Assembly (NCBI RefSeq): GCF_051851475.1
Contig: NZ_JBPUSJ010000011.1
Location: 62,001-126,000, forward strand
Origin: Carboxylicivirga taeanensis
Lineage (GTDB): Bacteria; Bacteroidota; Bacteroidia; Bacteroidales; Marinilabiliaceae
Reading direction: 5' to 3'
Length of the DNA stretch: 64,000 bases
Under the pieces are notes generated by a model. The model did not search any database. It saw only the letters and a program-made list of their open reading frames with translations, and was not told where the DNA came from. Each line of letters starts with the position of its first letter. The first letter of the stretch is position 1. Both the position numbers and the translations under genes were made by a program. This document shows, in pieces, positions 54,220-61,855 of this stretch.

Positions 54220-55368
54220 ATGTCAATACTAAGCACAAAAGAACACGAAGCTTTCAGACGAGAAGTAAGAGCCTTTGCCGAAAAAGAAATTAAACCGCTT
54301 GCCGCGCAGCTTGATGAGAATGAAACTTTTTCGGTAGAGCTGTCGCGTAAAATGGGACAAGCCGGCTTATACGGCATCGATATTCCCAAAGAATATGGCG
54401 GACAAGGGAAAGACACCCTGTCTTACATTATCGCCGTTGAAGAGTTGGCCCGTGTGGATAGTTCACAAGCTGCCACCATGGCCGCTCATAACAGCCTCGG
54501 CCTCACTCCTGTCTACCAGTTCGGCACCGAAGAGCAGCGCCAAAAATATGTCCCCTTATTAACATCAGGTGAAGGACTTTGGGCCTTTGGACTGACGGAA
54601 GTAATGGCAGGCTCCGATGCGCAGGGCGTTGAAACAACTGCCGAAGACAAGGGCGATCACTGGCTCATTAATGGCAGTAAACGCTACATTACCAATGGCA
54701 GCAATGAGCTGATGAAAGGCATTACCGTGCTGGCCGTTACTAATGCCGAAAATGGCAAAAAGCGCTTCTCAACAATCCTGGTGGACAGAGACACTGAAGG
54801 CTTTGAAACCAAACGTATTTTTGGTAAAATGATGTGGCGGGCTTCCGACACGGCTGAACTCAAATTCTCTAAAATTAAAGTTAACAAAGAGCAGCTGTTA
54901 GGGCAACAGGACAAAGGCCTGGGACATATGCTAAAAACCCTTGACTCCGGACGCTTATCCATTGCCGCCATGGGCTTGGGACTGGCACAAGGGGCGTACG
55001 AAATGGCGCTGGAATATGCGCAAAAAAGAGAACAATTTGGCCAGGTAATTGCCACTAACCAGGTGATAGCTTTCAAACTGGCTGATATGGCACTAAAACT
55101 GGAACTGGCGCGTAATACCTTATACAACGCCTGTGCTTTAAAAGATGCAGGACAGCCCTTTGGCAAGGAAGCAGCCATGGCCAAATTATATTGCAGCGAC
55201 ATTGCTAAAGAGATAGCAGATGAAGCCATTCAGATATTTTCGGGCCAGGGTCTGTTAAAATCATCAGCCATTGAGCGCTTCTATCGCGACCAGCGTATTC
55301 TGCAAATTGGCGAAGGTACCTCCGAAATTTTGCGCATTGTTATCAGTAAGCATTTGGGATTGGTTTAA
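54220..55368 (+). CDS. Acyl-CoA dehydrogenase, likely branched short-chain acyl-CoA
   Basis: A 382-residue FAD enzyme that oxidises an acyl-CoA to the 2-enoyl-CoA. Visible motifs are FGLTEVMAGSDAQGVETTA, RFYRDQRILQIGEGTSEILR and YAQKREQFGQ. From the operon, isovaleryl-CoA would be the natural substrate, giving methylcrotonyl-CoA. However, the active-site glutamate sits in the C-terminal GEGTSE motif, as in butyryl/2-methylbutyryl-type enzymes. The position used by isovaleryl-CoA dehydrogenase (LDLERL-like) reads LDSGRL, with glycine. So it may be an isovaleryl-CoA enzyme with an SCAD-like site, or act on several short branched acyl-CoAs. Gaps to both neighbours are under 50 bases. Confidence 0.9.
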   Translation: MSILSTKEHEAFRREVRAFAEKEIKPLAAQLDENETFSVELSRKMGQAGLYGIDIPKEYGGQGKDTLSYIIAVEELARVDSSQAATMAAHNSLGLTPVYQFGTEEQRQKYVPLLTSGEGLWAFGLTEVMAGSDAQGVETTAEDKGDHWLINGSKRYITNGSNELMKGITVLAVTNAENGKKRFSTILVDRDTEGFETKRIFGKMMWRASDTAELKFSKIKVNKEQLLGQQDKGLGHMLKTLDSGRLSIAAMGLGLAQGAYEMALEYAQKREQFGQVIATNQVIAFKLADMALKLELARNTLYNACALKDAGQPFGKEAAMAKLYCSDIAKEIADEAIQIFSGQGLLKSSAIERFYRDQRILQIGEGTSEILRIVISKHLGLV

Positions 55369-55409
55369 GTTCACCTTATTTTTACCATAATTAAACAAAA
55401 CACCAGGTA

Positions 55410-56411
55410 ATGGAAGACAGGAAACGCGACCATATTGATTTAGCTTTTAGCTCACGGCTTGAAGGTAAGCATGCCGACAACCGATTTGATTACGAGCCGC
55501 TTTTTGGCACCCACCAAAAAACAGAGCTTGAATACCACTTTGCAGGTAAAAAAATGCGCCTGCCCCTTTGGGTTTCAAGCATGACAGGCGGCACCCAGCG
55601 AGCCGGCACCATCAATAAAAACCTGGCTCAGGCCTGTGCTGAGTTTGGCTTGGGAATGGGTTTAGGCTCATGTCGCATCCTGTTGGACTCACCTGAACAT
55701 TTTAATGATTTTAATGTGCGCCCCATCATGGGTAATGAGGCCCCTTTATTTGCCAATATTGGTATTTGCCAGTTAGAAAGCATGCTGGAAGATGGCAGTA
55801 CAGACAAGCTTGCAGAACTGGTTGACAAGCTGGATGCTGATGGCCTGATTGTACATATCAATCCTCTGCAGGAAGCCTTTCAGCCGGAGGGTGATTTATT
55901 GAAGCGCCCTGCACTGGAATTACTTCAGGAGTTTATGGAGGAAACCACGGTAAAGCTCATTATTAAAGAGGTGGGACAAGGATTTGGCTATGCCAGCCTG
56001 AAACAGCTCTTACAGATGCCTATTGAGGCCATTGAGTTCGCAGCCATGGGAGGCACCAACTTTTCTTTGGTGGAGCTCAATAGGTCCAATGCCGTTGCTG
56101 CAGAAGTTTTTAACCCATTCATTCATGTGGGACACACAGCTGAAGAGATGACCCACATGGTGAATAACTTAGTGGATGAACTGCCTCTTGAAGCCATAAA
56201 AGCCAAACAGCTCATCATATCGGGTGGTATTTCGAGTGTACTGGATGGCTATTACCTCACCTCTGTTTCGAAGCTGCCAGCCTTTTATGGCATGGGCTCG
56301 GCCTTTTTACGGCATGCCATGGGCGATTACGCGAAGCTGCGTGTATTTGTCGAAAAAATTGATCAAAGTTGGAGCCTGGCATCCAGTTTTTTAAAAGTTA
56401 AACAACCCTGA
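55410..56411 (+). CDS. fni: Type 2 isopentenyl-diphosphate delta-isomerase
   Basis: A 333-residue FMN-dependent isomerase that interconverts IPP and DMAPP. Hallmarks are the start KRDHIDLAF, LPLWVSSMTGGT, GLGMGLGSCR, DGLIVHINPLQEAFQPEGD, IIKEVGQGFG and EFAAMGGTNF. The type 2 enzyme is not related to the E. coli Idi. Its presence confirms that the operon feeds isoprenoid synthesis. It lies 41 bases after the acyl-CoA dehydrogenase gene, with no terminator between, and 1 base before the HMG-CoA reductase gene. Confidence 0.95.
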   Translation: MEDRKRDHIDLAFSSRLEGKHADNRFDYEPLFGTHQKTELEYHFAGKKMRLPLWVSSMTGGTQRAGTINKNLAQACAEFGLGMGLGSCRILLDSPEHFNDFNVRPIMGNEAPLFANIGICQLESMLEDGSTDKLAELVDKLDADGLIVHINPLQEAFQPEGDLLKRPALELLQEFMEETTVKLIIKEVGQGFGYASLKQLLQMPIEAIEFAAMGGTNFSLVELNRSNAVAAEVFNPFIHVGHTAEEMTHMVNNLVDELPLEAIKAKQLIISGGISSVLDGYYLTSVSKLPAFYGMGSAFLRHAMGDYAKLRVFVEKIDQSWSLASSFLKVKQP

Positions 56412-56412
56412 T

Positions 56413-57717
56413 ATGCAATCATTAATACAAGGTTTCTCTAAACTGAGTCGTGATGAAAAAATTAAGGTGCTGGTTGAGCAACAACAGCTGGCACCTGAAA
56501 TAGCCGCATCTTTTCAGTCTTTCCTTCACCCGAAACAGCAACATTTATTTAATGATATTTCAGAGAATATCATCTCAAATTTCTATTTACCATTTAGTCT
56601 GGCTCCCAACTTCCTAATCAATGAAACACTTTATATGGTGCCCATGGTGATTGAAGAGAGCTCAGTGGTAGCGGCTGCTTCAAAAGCAGCTGGTTTTTGG
56701 GCCAAAAACGGAGGTTTTCAAACCAGAGTCATCAACACCATCAAAAATGGTCAGCTCTTCTTCAATTGGTCAGGCAATATCAATGCTCTCAACAACCATA
56801 ACAAAGAGATTGAAGAGCTAATATACAAAACTACGGCCACCATCACTTCCAAAATGCGTCAACGAGGCGGAGGAATAACAGGCATAGAGTTTAAGGCAGT
56901 GCCAAACATGGCGAATACCTGTCAGGCACTCGTTAAATTTCAGACGGCCGATTCTATGGGGGCCAATTTCATTAATACCTGCCTCGAAACCATCGGTCCT
57001 GAATTAATGGTCTACATTAATCAGCATCCCCAACTCAAACAAGAACAGGAGGCGACAGTCATCATGGCCATATTGAGTAACTATACACCTGAGTGTTTGG
57101 TCGAATGCAAGGTAAGCTGCCCAATTGAACAGCTTCAGCCCTATGCAGGCGGCTACACAACCAGGGAGTTTGCCAACCGGTTTAAAACGGCTGTCGACAT
57201 TGCAATTAATGATCCCTACCGGGCTGTCACCCACAACAAAGGTATTTTTAATGGCATTGATGCTGTGGTGTTGGCTACCGGCAATGATTTCAGAGCCATT
57301 GAAGCCGGGGCACAAGCCTATGCAGCGCGTAACGGCCGTTACGCTTCACTGACCAATATTGAATTGACTAATGAAGTATTTGAATATACACTAACAGTAC
57401 CTTTAGCTTTAGGAACTGTAGGTGGATTAACCAATAACCACCCTATGACCAAAGCAGCCATGCAGATATTACAACAGCCATCAGCCGAACAGCTAATGCA
57501 GGTAGCCGCCGCAGCAGGTATGGCCAACAACTTTGCAGCAGTAGCTTCGCTGGTAACTACCGGCATTCAAAAAGGCCACATGAAGCTGCATTTGAGTAAC
57601 ATACTCAATACATTCGGGGCTAATGAAGTAGAAAAAAACGCAGCCATCAAACATTTTAAGGACAGTGTGGTTAGTTACTCTGTGGTGGAAAACTTTTTGA
57701 AAACGATTAGACAATAG
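56413..57717 (+). CDS. mvaA: Hydroxymethylglutaryl-CoA reductase, class II
   Basis: A 434-residue HMG-CoA reductase of the bacterial class II. It starts with QGFSKLSRDEKIKVL, a class II feature, and has the substrate-binding glutamate in MVIEESSVVAAAS (Glu81/82), the NAD(P)-binding TADSMGANFINT, the lysine and aspartate motifs in NKGIFNGIDAVVLATGND, and the C-terminal histidine segment KGHMKLHLSNI. It reduces HMG-CoA to mevalonate. The degradative Pseudomonas mevalonii enzyme belongs to this class, but here it is followed directly by mevalonate-using genes, so the biosynthetic direction is likely. Co-factor preference (NADH or NADPH) cannot be read. Confidence 0.95.
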   Translation: MQSLIQGFSKLSRDEKIKVLVEQQQLAPEIAASFQSFLHPKQQHLFNDISENIISNFYLPFSLAPNFLINETLYMVPMVIEESSVVAAASKAAGFWAKNGGFQTRVINTIKNGQLFFNWSGNINALNNHNKEIEELIYKTTATITSKMRQRGGGITGIEFKAVPNMANTCQALVKFQTADSMGANFINTCLETIGPELMVYINQHPQLKQEQEATVIMAILSNYTPECLVECKVSCPIEQLQPYAGGYTTREFANRFKTAVDIAINDPYRAVTHNKGIFNGIDAVVLATGNDFRAIEAGAQAYAARNGRYASLTNIELTNEVFEYTLTVPLALGTVGGLTNNHPMTKAAMQILQQPSAEQLMQVAAAAGMANNFAAVASLVTTGIQKGHMKLHLSNILNTFGANEVEKNAAIKHFKDSVVSYSVVENFLKTIRQ

Positions 57718-58638
57718 ATGGTGCAGGATAGCGAACAATCATACTATGCACATGGCAAACTGCTGATAAGCGGAGAGTATGTGGTATTGGCAGGTGCAAA
57801 GGCGTTGGCAATACCTTTAAAGTACGGACAAAGCCTTACGGTGACAGAAAATAAGAAGTATTTTCTGAGCTGGACAGCCACCACTCCAAAGGGCAATTGG
57901 TTTGAGGCGACCTTTAATGAGGCATTGGAAGTGCTCGAAAGCGATAACCTGCCTTTGGCTAACAAGCTCGGTGACATACTTCTTAAATGCAAAAATTATC
58001 GTGACGACATTACGCAGCTGCTGCTAAACAGGCAGGTAACCACCCGGCTGGAGTTTGATGCTAACTGGGGTTGGGGCAGCAGCTCCACGCTAATATCCCT
58101 ACTGGCACAATGGTTAGGTGTTCACCCCTACCTGTTGTTGCAGGATACCTTTGGCGGCTCGGGCTATGACATTGCCTGTGCCACAGCATCTTCTGCAGTA
58201 ATATTTGAGCTTAACAATGACATTCCTAAAACAACACCTGTTCAGTTTCAGCCTGATTTTCATGAAAACATCTATTTTGTTTACACTGGCAGAAAACAAA
58301 GCAGCCAGAAGGCAATTGCCAGCTTCAGTAAAAGTAAAGTCAGTCAGCAAGATTTACAGCGCATTAGTGCCATCACTCAAAACATGCTCGGATGCAATAG
58401 CCTGCACGAATTTGGCCACCTAATGGAAGAGCATGAAACGATCATTAGTTCAATTGTTCAACTTTATCCAATTAAAAATGAACATTTTGAAGATTTCAAA
58501 GGTTATATAAAAGCGTTAGGTGCTTGGGGCGGTGACTTCATTATGGTTGTTTCGGAAGAATCGCCAGACTACATCACCAATTACTTTGCACAAAAAAACC
58601 TGAACACCATTTTTAAACTTAATGAAATTAAAAGGTAA
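57718..58638 (+). CDS. GYDIA-family GHMP kinase (candidate phosphomevalonate kinase)
   Basis: A 306-residue GHMP-superfamily kinase. The N-terminal motif YAHGKLLISGEYVVLAGAKALAIP, the ATP-phosphate loop NWGWGSSSTLISLLA, and GGSGYDIACA are present; the last gives the family name. These kinases are common in Bacteroidota mevalonate clusters, and no other phosphomevalonate kinase is in this operon, so this is the best candidate for that step. Mevalonate kinase and diphosphomevalonate decarboxylase genes follow. The start codon directly abuts the HMG-CoA reductase stop. The specific reaction is inferred from context. Confidence 0.88.
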   Translation: MVQDSEQSYYAHGKLLISGEYVVLAGAKALAIPLKYGQSLTVTENKKYFLSWTATTPKGNWFEATFNEALEVLESDNLPLANKLGDILLKCKNYRDDITQLLLNRQVTTRLEFDANWGWGSSSTLISLLAQWLGVHPYLLLQDTFGGSGYDIACATASSAVIFELNNDIPKTTPVQFQPDFHENIYFVYTGRKQSSQKAIASFSKSKVSQQDLQRISAITQNMLGCNSLHEFGHLMEEHETIISSIVQLYPIKNEHFEDFKGYIKALGAWGGDFIMVVSEESPDYITNYFAQKNLNTIFKLNEIKR

Positions 58639-58639
58639 C

Positions 58640-59674
58640 ATGTCTGTATCTACAGCTCTTATTTACAAAACAGTACAAAGTGCAGCATCCAACATTGCCA
58701 TTGTTAAGTATTGGGGGAAAAAACCAACTCAGCAACCAGTGAACCCCAGCATCAGTTTTACTTTGACTAAATCAGTCACTACAACTTCAGTTCGTTACCA
58801 ACCCGATAATGCGCCTTTAAACATCCGCTTTTTATTTGAAGGATATGAGAAGCCTGAATTTATGCCCAAGCTCAACACGCTATTGCAGAGGCTACAGCCA
58901 CACCTTCCGTATTTGGGAAAAGGGCATTTAACCATTGAAAGCTCCAATACGTTTCCTCATTCGAGTGGGATTGCTTCATCGGCCAGTTCCATGGCAAGTT
59001 TAGCCAAGGCCCTTTACACGATTCAAACTCAAATTGCCCCTTCAGAAACCCGCAGCGATGCCAATACTTTAATTTCTGAGATGGCGCGACTTGGCTCGGG
59101 CAGTGCCTGCCGTTCAACCATGCCGGGCTGGGTTCTTTGGGGAGAAACACCTGAATTGCCAAGCGCATCTAATCAATATGGAGTGACAATTAATTCTGCA
59201 GTACATCCTATTTATAAAGATCTTCAGGATAGTATTTTGGTAATACGCCAGGGAGCTAAAGCCGTAAGCAGCACGGTTGGGCATCAACTGATGGACACAC
59301 ACCCCTACCGGGATGGGCGTATTCATCAAGCCAACAGAAACATTAAACGACTGCTGAATGCGCTTAAAACTGGCGACTTTAATATATTCACAGAAGTTTG
59401 TGAAGAGGAGGCCTTGAGCTTACATGCGCTAATGATGAGCTCTTCGCCTGGGTATAGTTTAATGGCTCCCGAGTCGCTTGCAGCTATTGAGCGCATCAAG
59501 CAATTCAGACACCAGCACAATATTGCCCTCACCTATACGCTGGATGCAGGTCCAAATATTCACCTCATCTACCCTAAAAAACACCGTGAAATAATAAGCT
59601 CTTTTATTGATGAGCAATTGCGCCCCCTTTGCGAAAACCGGCAAGTTATTGATGATGAAATATCCATTGCTTAA
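58640..59674 (+). CDS. mvaD: Diphosphomevalonate decarboxylase
   Basis: A 344-residue GHMP-fold enzyme. Family segments are SAASNIAIVKYWGKK, then NPSISFTLTKSVTTTSV, HSSGIASSASSMASLAKAL, and GSGSACRSTMPGWVLWG. It uses ATP to decarboxylate mevalonate diphosphate to IPP. I use the ATG at 58640, just after the GYDIA kinase stop. An in-frame ATG at 58622 overlaps that gene by 17 bases and is equally possible. Its end overlaps the next gene. Confidence 0.94.
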   Translation: MSVSTALIYKTVQSAASNIAIVKYWGKKPTQQPVNPSISFTLTKSVTTTSVRYQPDNAPLNIRFLFEGYEKPEFMPKLNTLLQRLQPHLPYLGKGHLTIESSNTFPHSSGIASSASSMASLAKALYTIQTQIAPSETRSDANTLISEMARLGSGSACRSTMPGWVLWGETPELPSASNQYGVTINSAVHPIYKDLQDSILVIRQGAKAVSSTVGHQLMDTHPYRDGRIHQANRNIKRLLNALKTGDFNIFTEVCEEEALSLHALMMSSSPGYSLMAPESLAAIERIKQFRHQHNIALTYTLDAGPNIHLIYPKKHREIISSFIDEQLRPLCENRQVIDDEISIA

Positions 59675-60665
59675 TCCTTCTATAGAAAGACAAATGCAGG
59701 AACAGTCAAAAAAAGATATCTATTATTCGAAAGTAATGCTCTTTGGCGAGTATAGCATTATTCTGGGCTCAAAGGGCCTCACTATTCCTTATTCGCATTT
59801 TAATGGCGAGCTAAGATTCATTAACAGCAATAGCTACACCAACTTGAATTTTGCCAAAAATTCGAATAGTCAATTACAGGAGCTTTTCGAGTACATAAGT
59901 GCACTAAAAGAGCAAAAGGTACTCTTGGCCGATTTAGATATCCGGCGGCTGGGCAAGGATCTGAAAGAAGGTTTGTATTTTGAATCGTCAATACCAGAAG
60001 GCTACGGACTGGGCAGTAGCGGGGCCTTGGTAGCATCCTTATACAACAGTTACGCCTTGAATAAGATTGAGGCCCACCTGCACATTAGTGATGAAGAGTT
60101 ATTTAAGTTAAAAAAGATATTTGCACAAATCGAATCGTTCTACCATGGTACCAGTTCTGGTATCGACCCACTAATCTGTTACCTGCGCCACCCCATTGTG
60201 CTGGAAAATGCTCATCATATTTCTTCAGTAGGCATTCCGCGTAAAGATATTCTTAACGAAGATGCTATCTTTTTGCTTGATGCTGAAACGACGGGAAAAA
60301 CGGCACCTCTGGTTAAACTCTTCATGGATAAAGTGAAAGATCCTGAGTTTCGGGAGAAAATAGATAAGGGTTTGATCCCAACAACCAACCACTGTATAAC
60401 ATCCATGCTTAATGGGCAACTCAACGACATGTTTGACTCCCTGAAGCAGCTGTCTGCTTTTCAGCTAACACATTTTAAGGAGATGATTCCTGAAACAATT
60501 CAGGCCCACTGGAAAGAAGGTTTGAACAACCAGCTTTATACATTAAAACTCTGTGGTTCAGGTGGCGGTGGTTTCTTTCTTGGATTTACCCGCAACTATT
60601 CAGCTACAAAAGATTATTTTGCGGCCAAAGGAAAAGCGATTATTCCTGTTTATCAGGAACTATAA
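59652..60665 (+). CDS. mvk: Mevalonate kinase
   Basis: A 337-residue GHMP kinase. It has the N-terminal SKVMLFGEYSIILGSKGLTIPY, the ATP-phosphate loop SIPEGYGLGSSGALVASLYNSY, FYHGTSSGIDPLICYL, and C-terminal KLCGSGGGGFFLGF. It phosphorylates mevalonate to 5-phosphomevalonate. Starts at 59652, 59655 or 59694 are all possible; the first two overlap the decarboxylase gene by about 20 bases, suggesting translational coupling. It is the last gene of the operon, and no clear terminator hairpin follows before the convergent gene at 60761. The exact role among the three adjacent GHMP proteins is by resemblance. Confidence 0.9.
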   Translation: MMKYPLLNPSIERQMQEQSKKDIYYSKVMLFGEYSIILGSKGLTIPYSHFNGELRFINSNSYTNLNFAKNSNSQLQELFEYISALKEQKVLLADLDIRRLGKDLKEGLYFESSIPEGYGLGSSGALVASLYNSYALNKIEAHLHISDEELFKLKKIFAQIESFYHGTSSGIDPLICYLRHPIVLENAHHISSVGIPRKDILNEDAIFLLDAETTGKTAPLVKLFMDKVKDPEFREKIDKGLIPTTNHCITSMLNGQLNDMFDSLKQLSAFQLTHFKEMIPETIQAHWKEGLNNQLYTLKLCGSGGGGFFLGFTRNYSATKDYFAAKGKAIIPVYQEL

Positions 60666-60760
60666 AAGATCAGCCTCCCGTAATTGCTTATAAAACAATT
60701 AGAGTGACAGGTGCACACAAACCCCTCTGGCTTTTTATGAACCTTATTAGGAGCAATCTA

Positions 60761-61855
60761 TCAAAACCGAAACACCCGTTTCAAATACAAGCGCCACAAG
60801 GGCTCCTTTCTGTCGGTTTGGTACCGGTATTTCATGTAGGCTTTTTGAGGGAAAAATTCGAAGAATAACAGCTTAAATTTGGCACTAAACCCTGGGGTGT
60901 TAATGAGGTGCTTAAGGTTGATTAAACGATGTTTACGACTTTGGTTTTGCTCACTCAATAAAAAGGCAATACGCTCCATCAGTGCCTCTTTATCATCTGA
61001 ACCGCTAATGTATTTGTCGGGCATTAGCAGCATCACCATTTTAACCATCTGTTGCATGGCTGTCTTCTTTTTAGGACAAATGCTATACACATCGTCTAAA
61101 AAGGTGGCAAGATCTGCTGCTTTATTAAGCAACAGCGCAATATCCAACAGCCAGCCTAAACGCAACCCATCCATCTCAACTCCCTTAATGGCGTGAGTAA
61201 TTAAATGATAGGCTTGCATTTTATCATCCAGAATGCGAAGGCCTACTCCCTGCTTATCAATTTCAAGTGTATGCCTGAATAAATCACTCGTTTGGGTATA
61301 AAAATCGCTGCCAAGAGCAAACAGGCGCTGATGAATTTCAACCATTATGCCATTGACCTCAACAGCTCTCACATGCGCATCTGTTACTTCATGGTATTTC
61401 GACCTGGGCACCACCAGTGGCTTCGCTCCTTTTTGCAACAGTACTGATAAGGCTTTCAGCCCTTCACCTTCGGGCACCAACAGATCAATATCTCCCATCG
61501 GACGAAGGCCTTCATCAGCATACAAACTACTGGAAAGAGCAATCCCTTTAAGGGCAACAACTGGAATTCCGGCTGCCTCCAACGCCTGACTGACTCTGTT
61601 AAAAACAGACAGATAATGCTGGTATCGAATCGTATTATTTAGATAGACACCTTTCCATGCAGACATGCTTTCTGCACTAATACCTTCTATTTGTCCACAT
61701 TTTACCTGTCTGTAACACCAGGCTCCCACCCCATTAGCAGCACCTAAACGAAGCAGTTCATCAGATAATGGACCGTCCCAAAGAACAGGGGCATCCTGAA
61801 CACTGCACAATTTCATTAGCTGCTTAACAGCTGATATAGAGACCTTCTGTTTCAT
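60761..61855 (-). CDS. Uncharacterised nucleotidyltransferase-fold protein
   Basis: A 364-residue protein that resembles the NTP_transf_5 (PF14907) group. The nucleotidyltransferase core is seen as GIPVVALKGIALSSSLYADEGLRPMGDIDLLVPEGE, with the DxD pair in GDIDLLV and a further acidic residue in MVEIHQRLFALG. A helical C-terminal region follows and ends with basic residues. The reaction and substrate are unknown; related proteins often occur with polysaccharide or peptide clusters. I start at the ATG at 61853-61855, which overlaps the stop of cstA (ATGA), so the two genes are translationally coupled. A longer frame starting at TTG would overlap cstA by 76 bases. Confidence 0.8.
   Translation of the reverse strand: MKQKVSISAVKQLMKLCSVQDAPVLWDGPLSDELLRLGAANGVGAWCYRQVKCGQIEGISAESMSAWKGVYLNNTIRYQHYLSVFNRVSQALEAAGIPVVALKGIALSSSLYADEGLRPMGDIDLLVPEGEGLKALSVLLQKGAKPLVVPRSKYHEVTDAHVRAVEVNGIMVEIHQRLFALGSDFYTQTSDLFRHTLEIDKQGVGLRILDDKMQAYHLITHAIKGVEMDGLRLGWLLDIALLLNKAADLATFLDDVYSICPKKKTAMQQMVKMVMLLMPDKYISGSDDKEALMERIAFLLSEQNQSRKHRLINLKHLINTPGFSAKFKLLFFEFFPQKAYMKYRYQTDRKEPLWRLYLKRVFRF

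Noticed and set aside
54684..55229. 181-codon minus-strand frame inside the acyl-CoA dehydrogenase gene
   Set aside because: Antisense shadow with no independent evidence. The plus-strand gene is unambiguous.
54220..55368. Firm naming as isovaleryl-CoA dehydrogenase
   Set aside because: Operon context supports it, but the catalytic residue pattern is of the butyryl/2-methylbutyryl type, so I kept a broader name.
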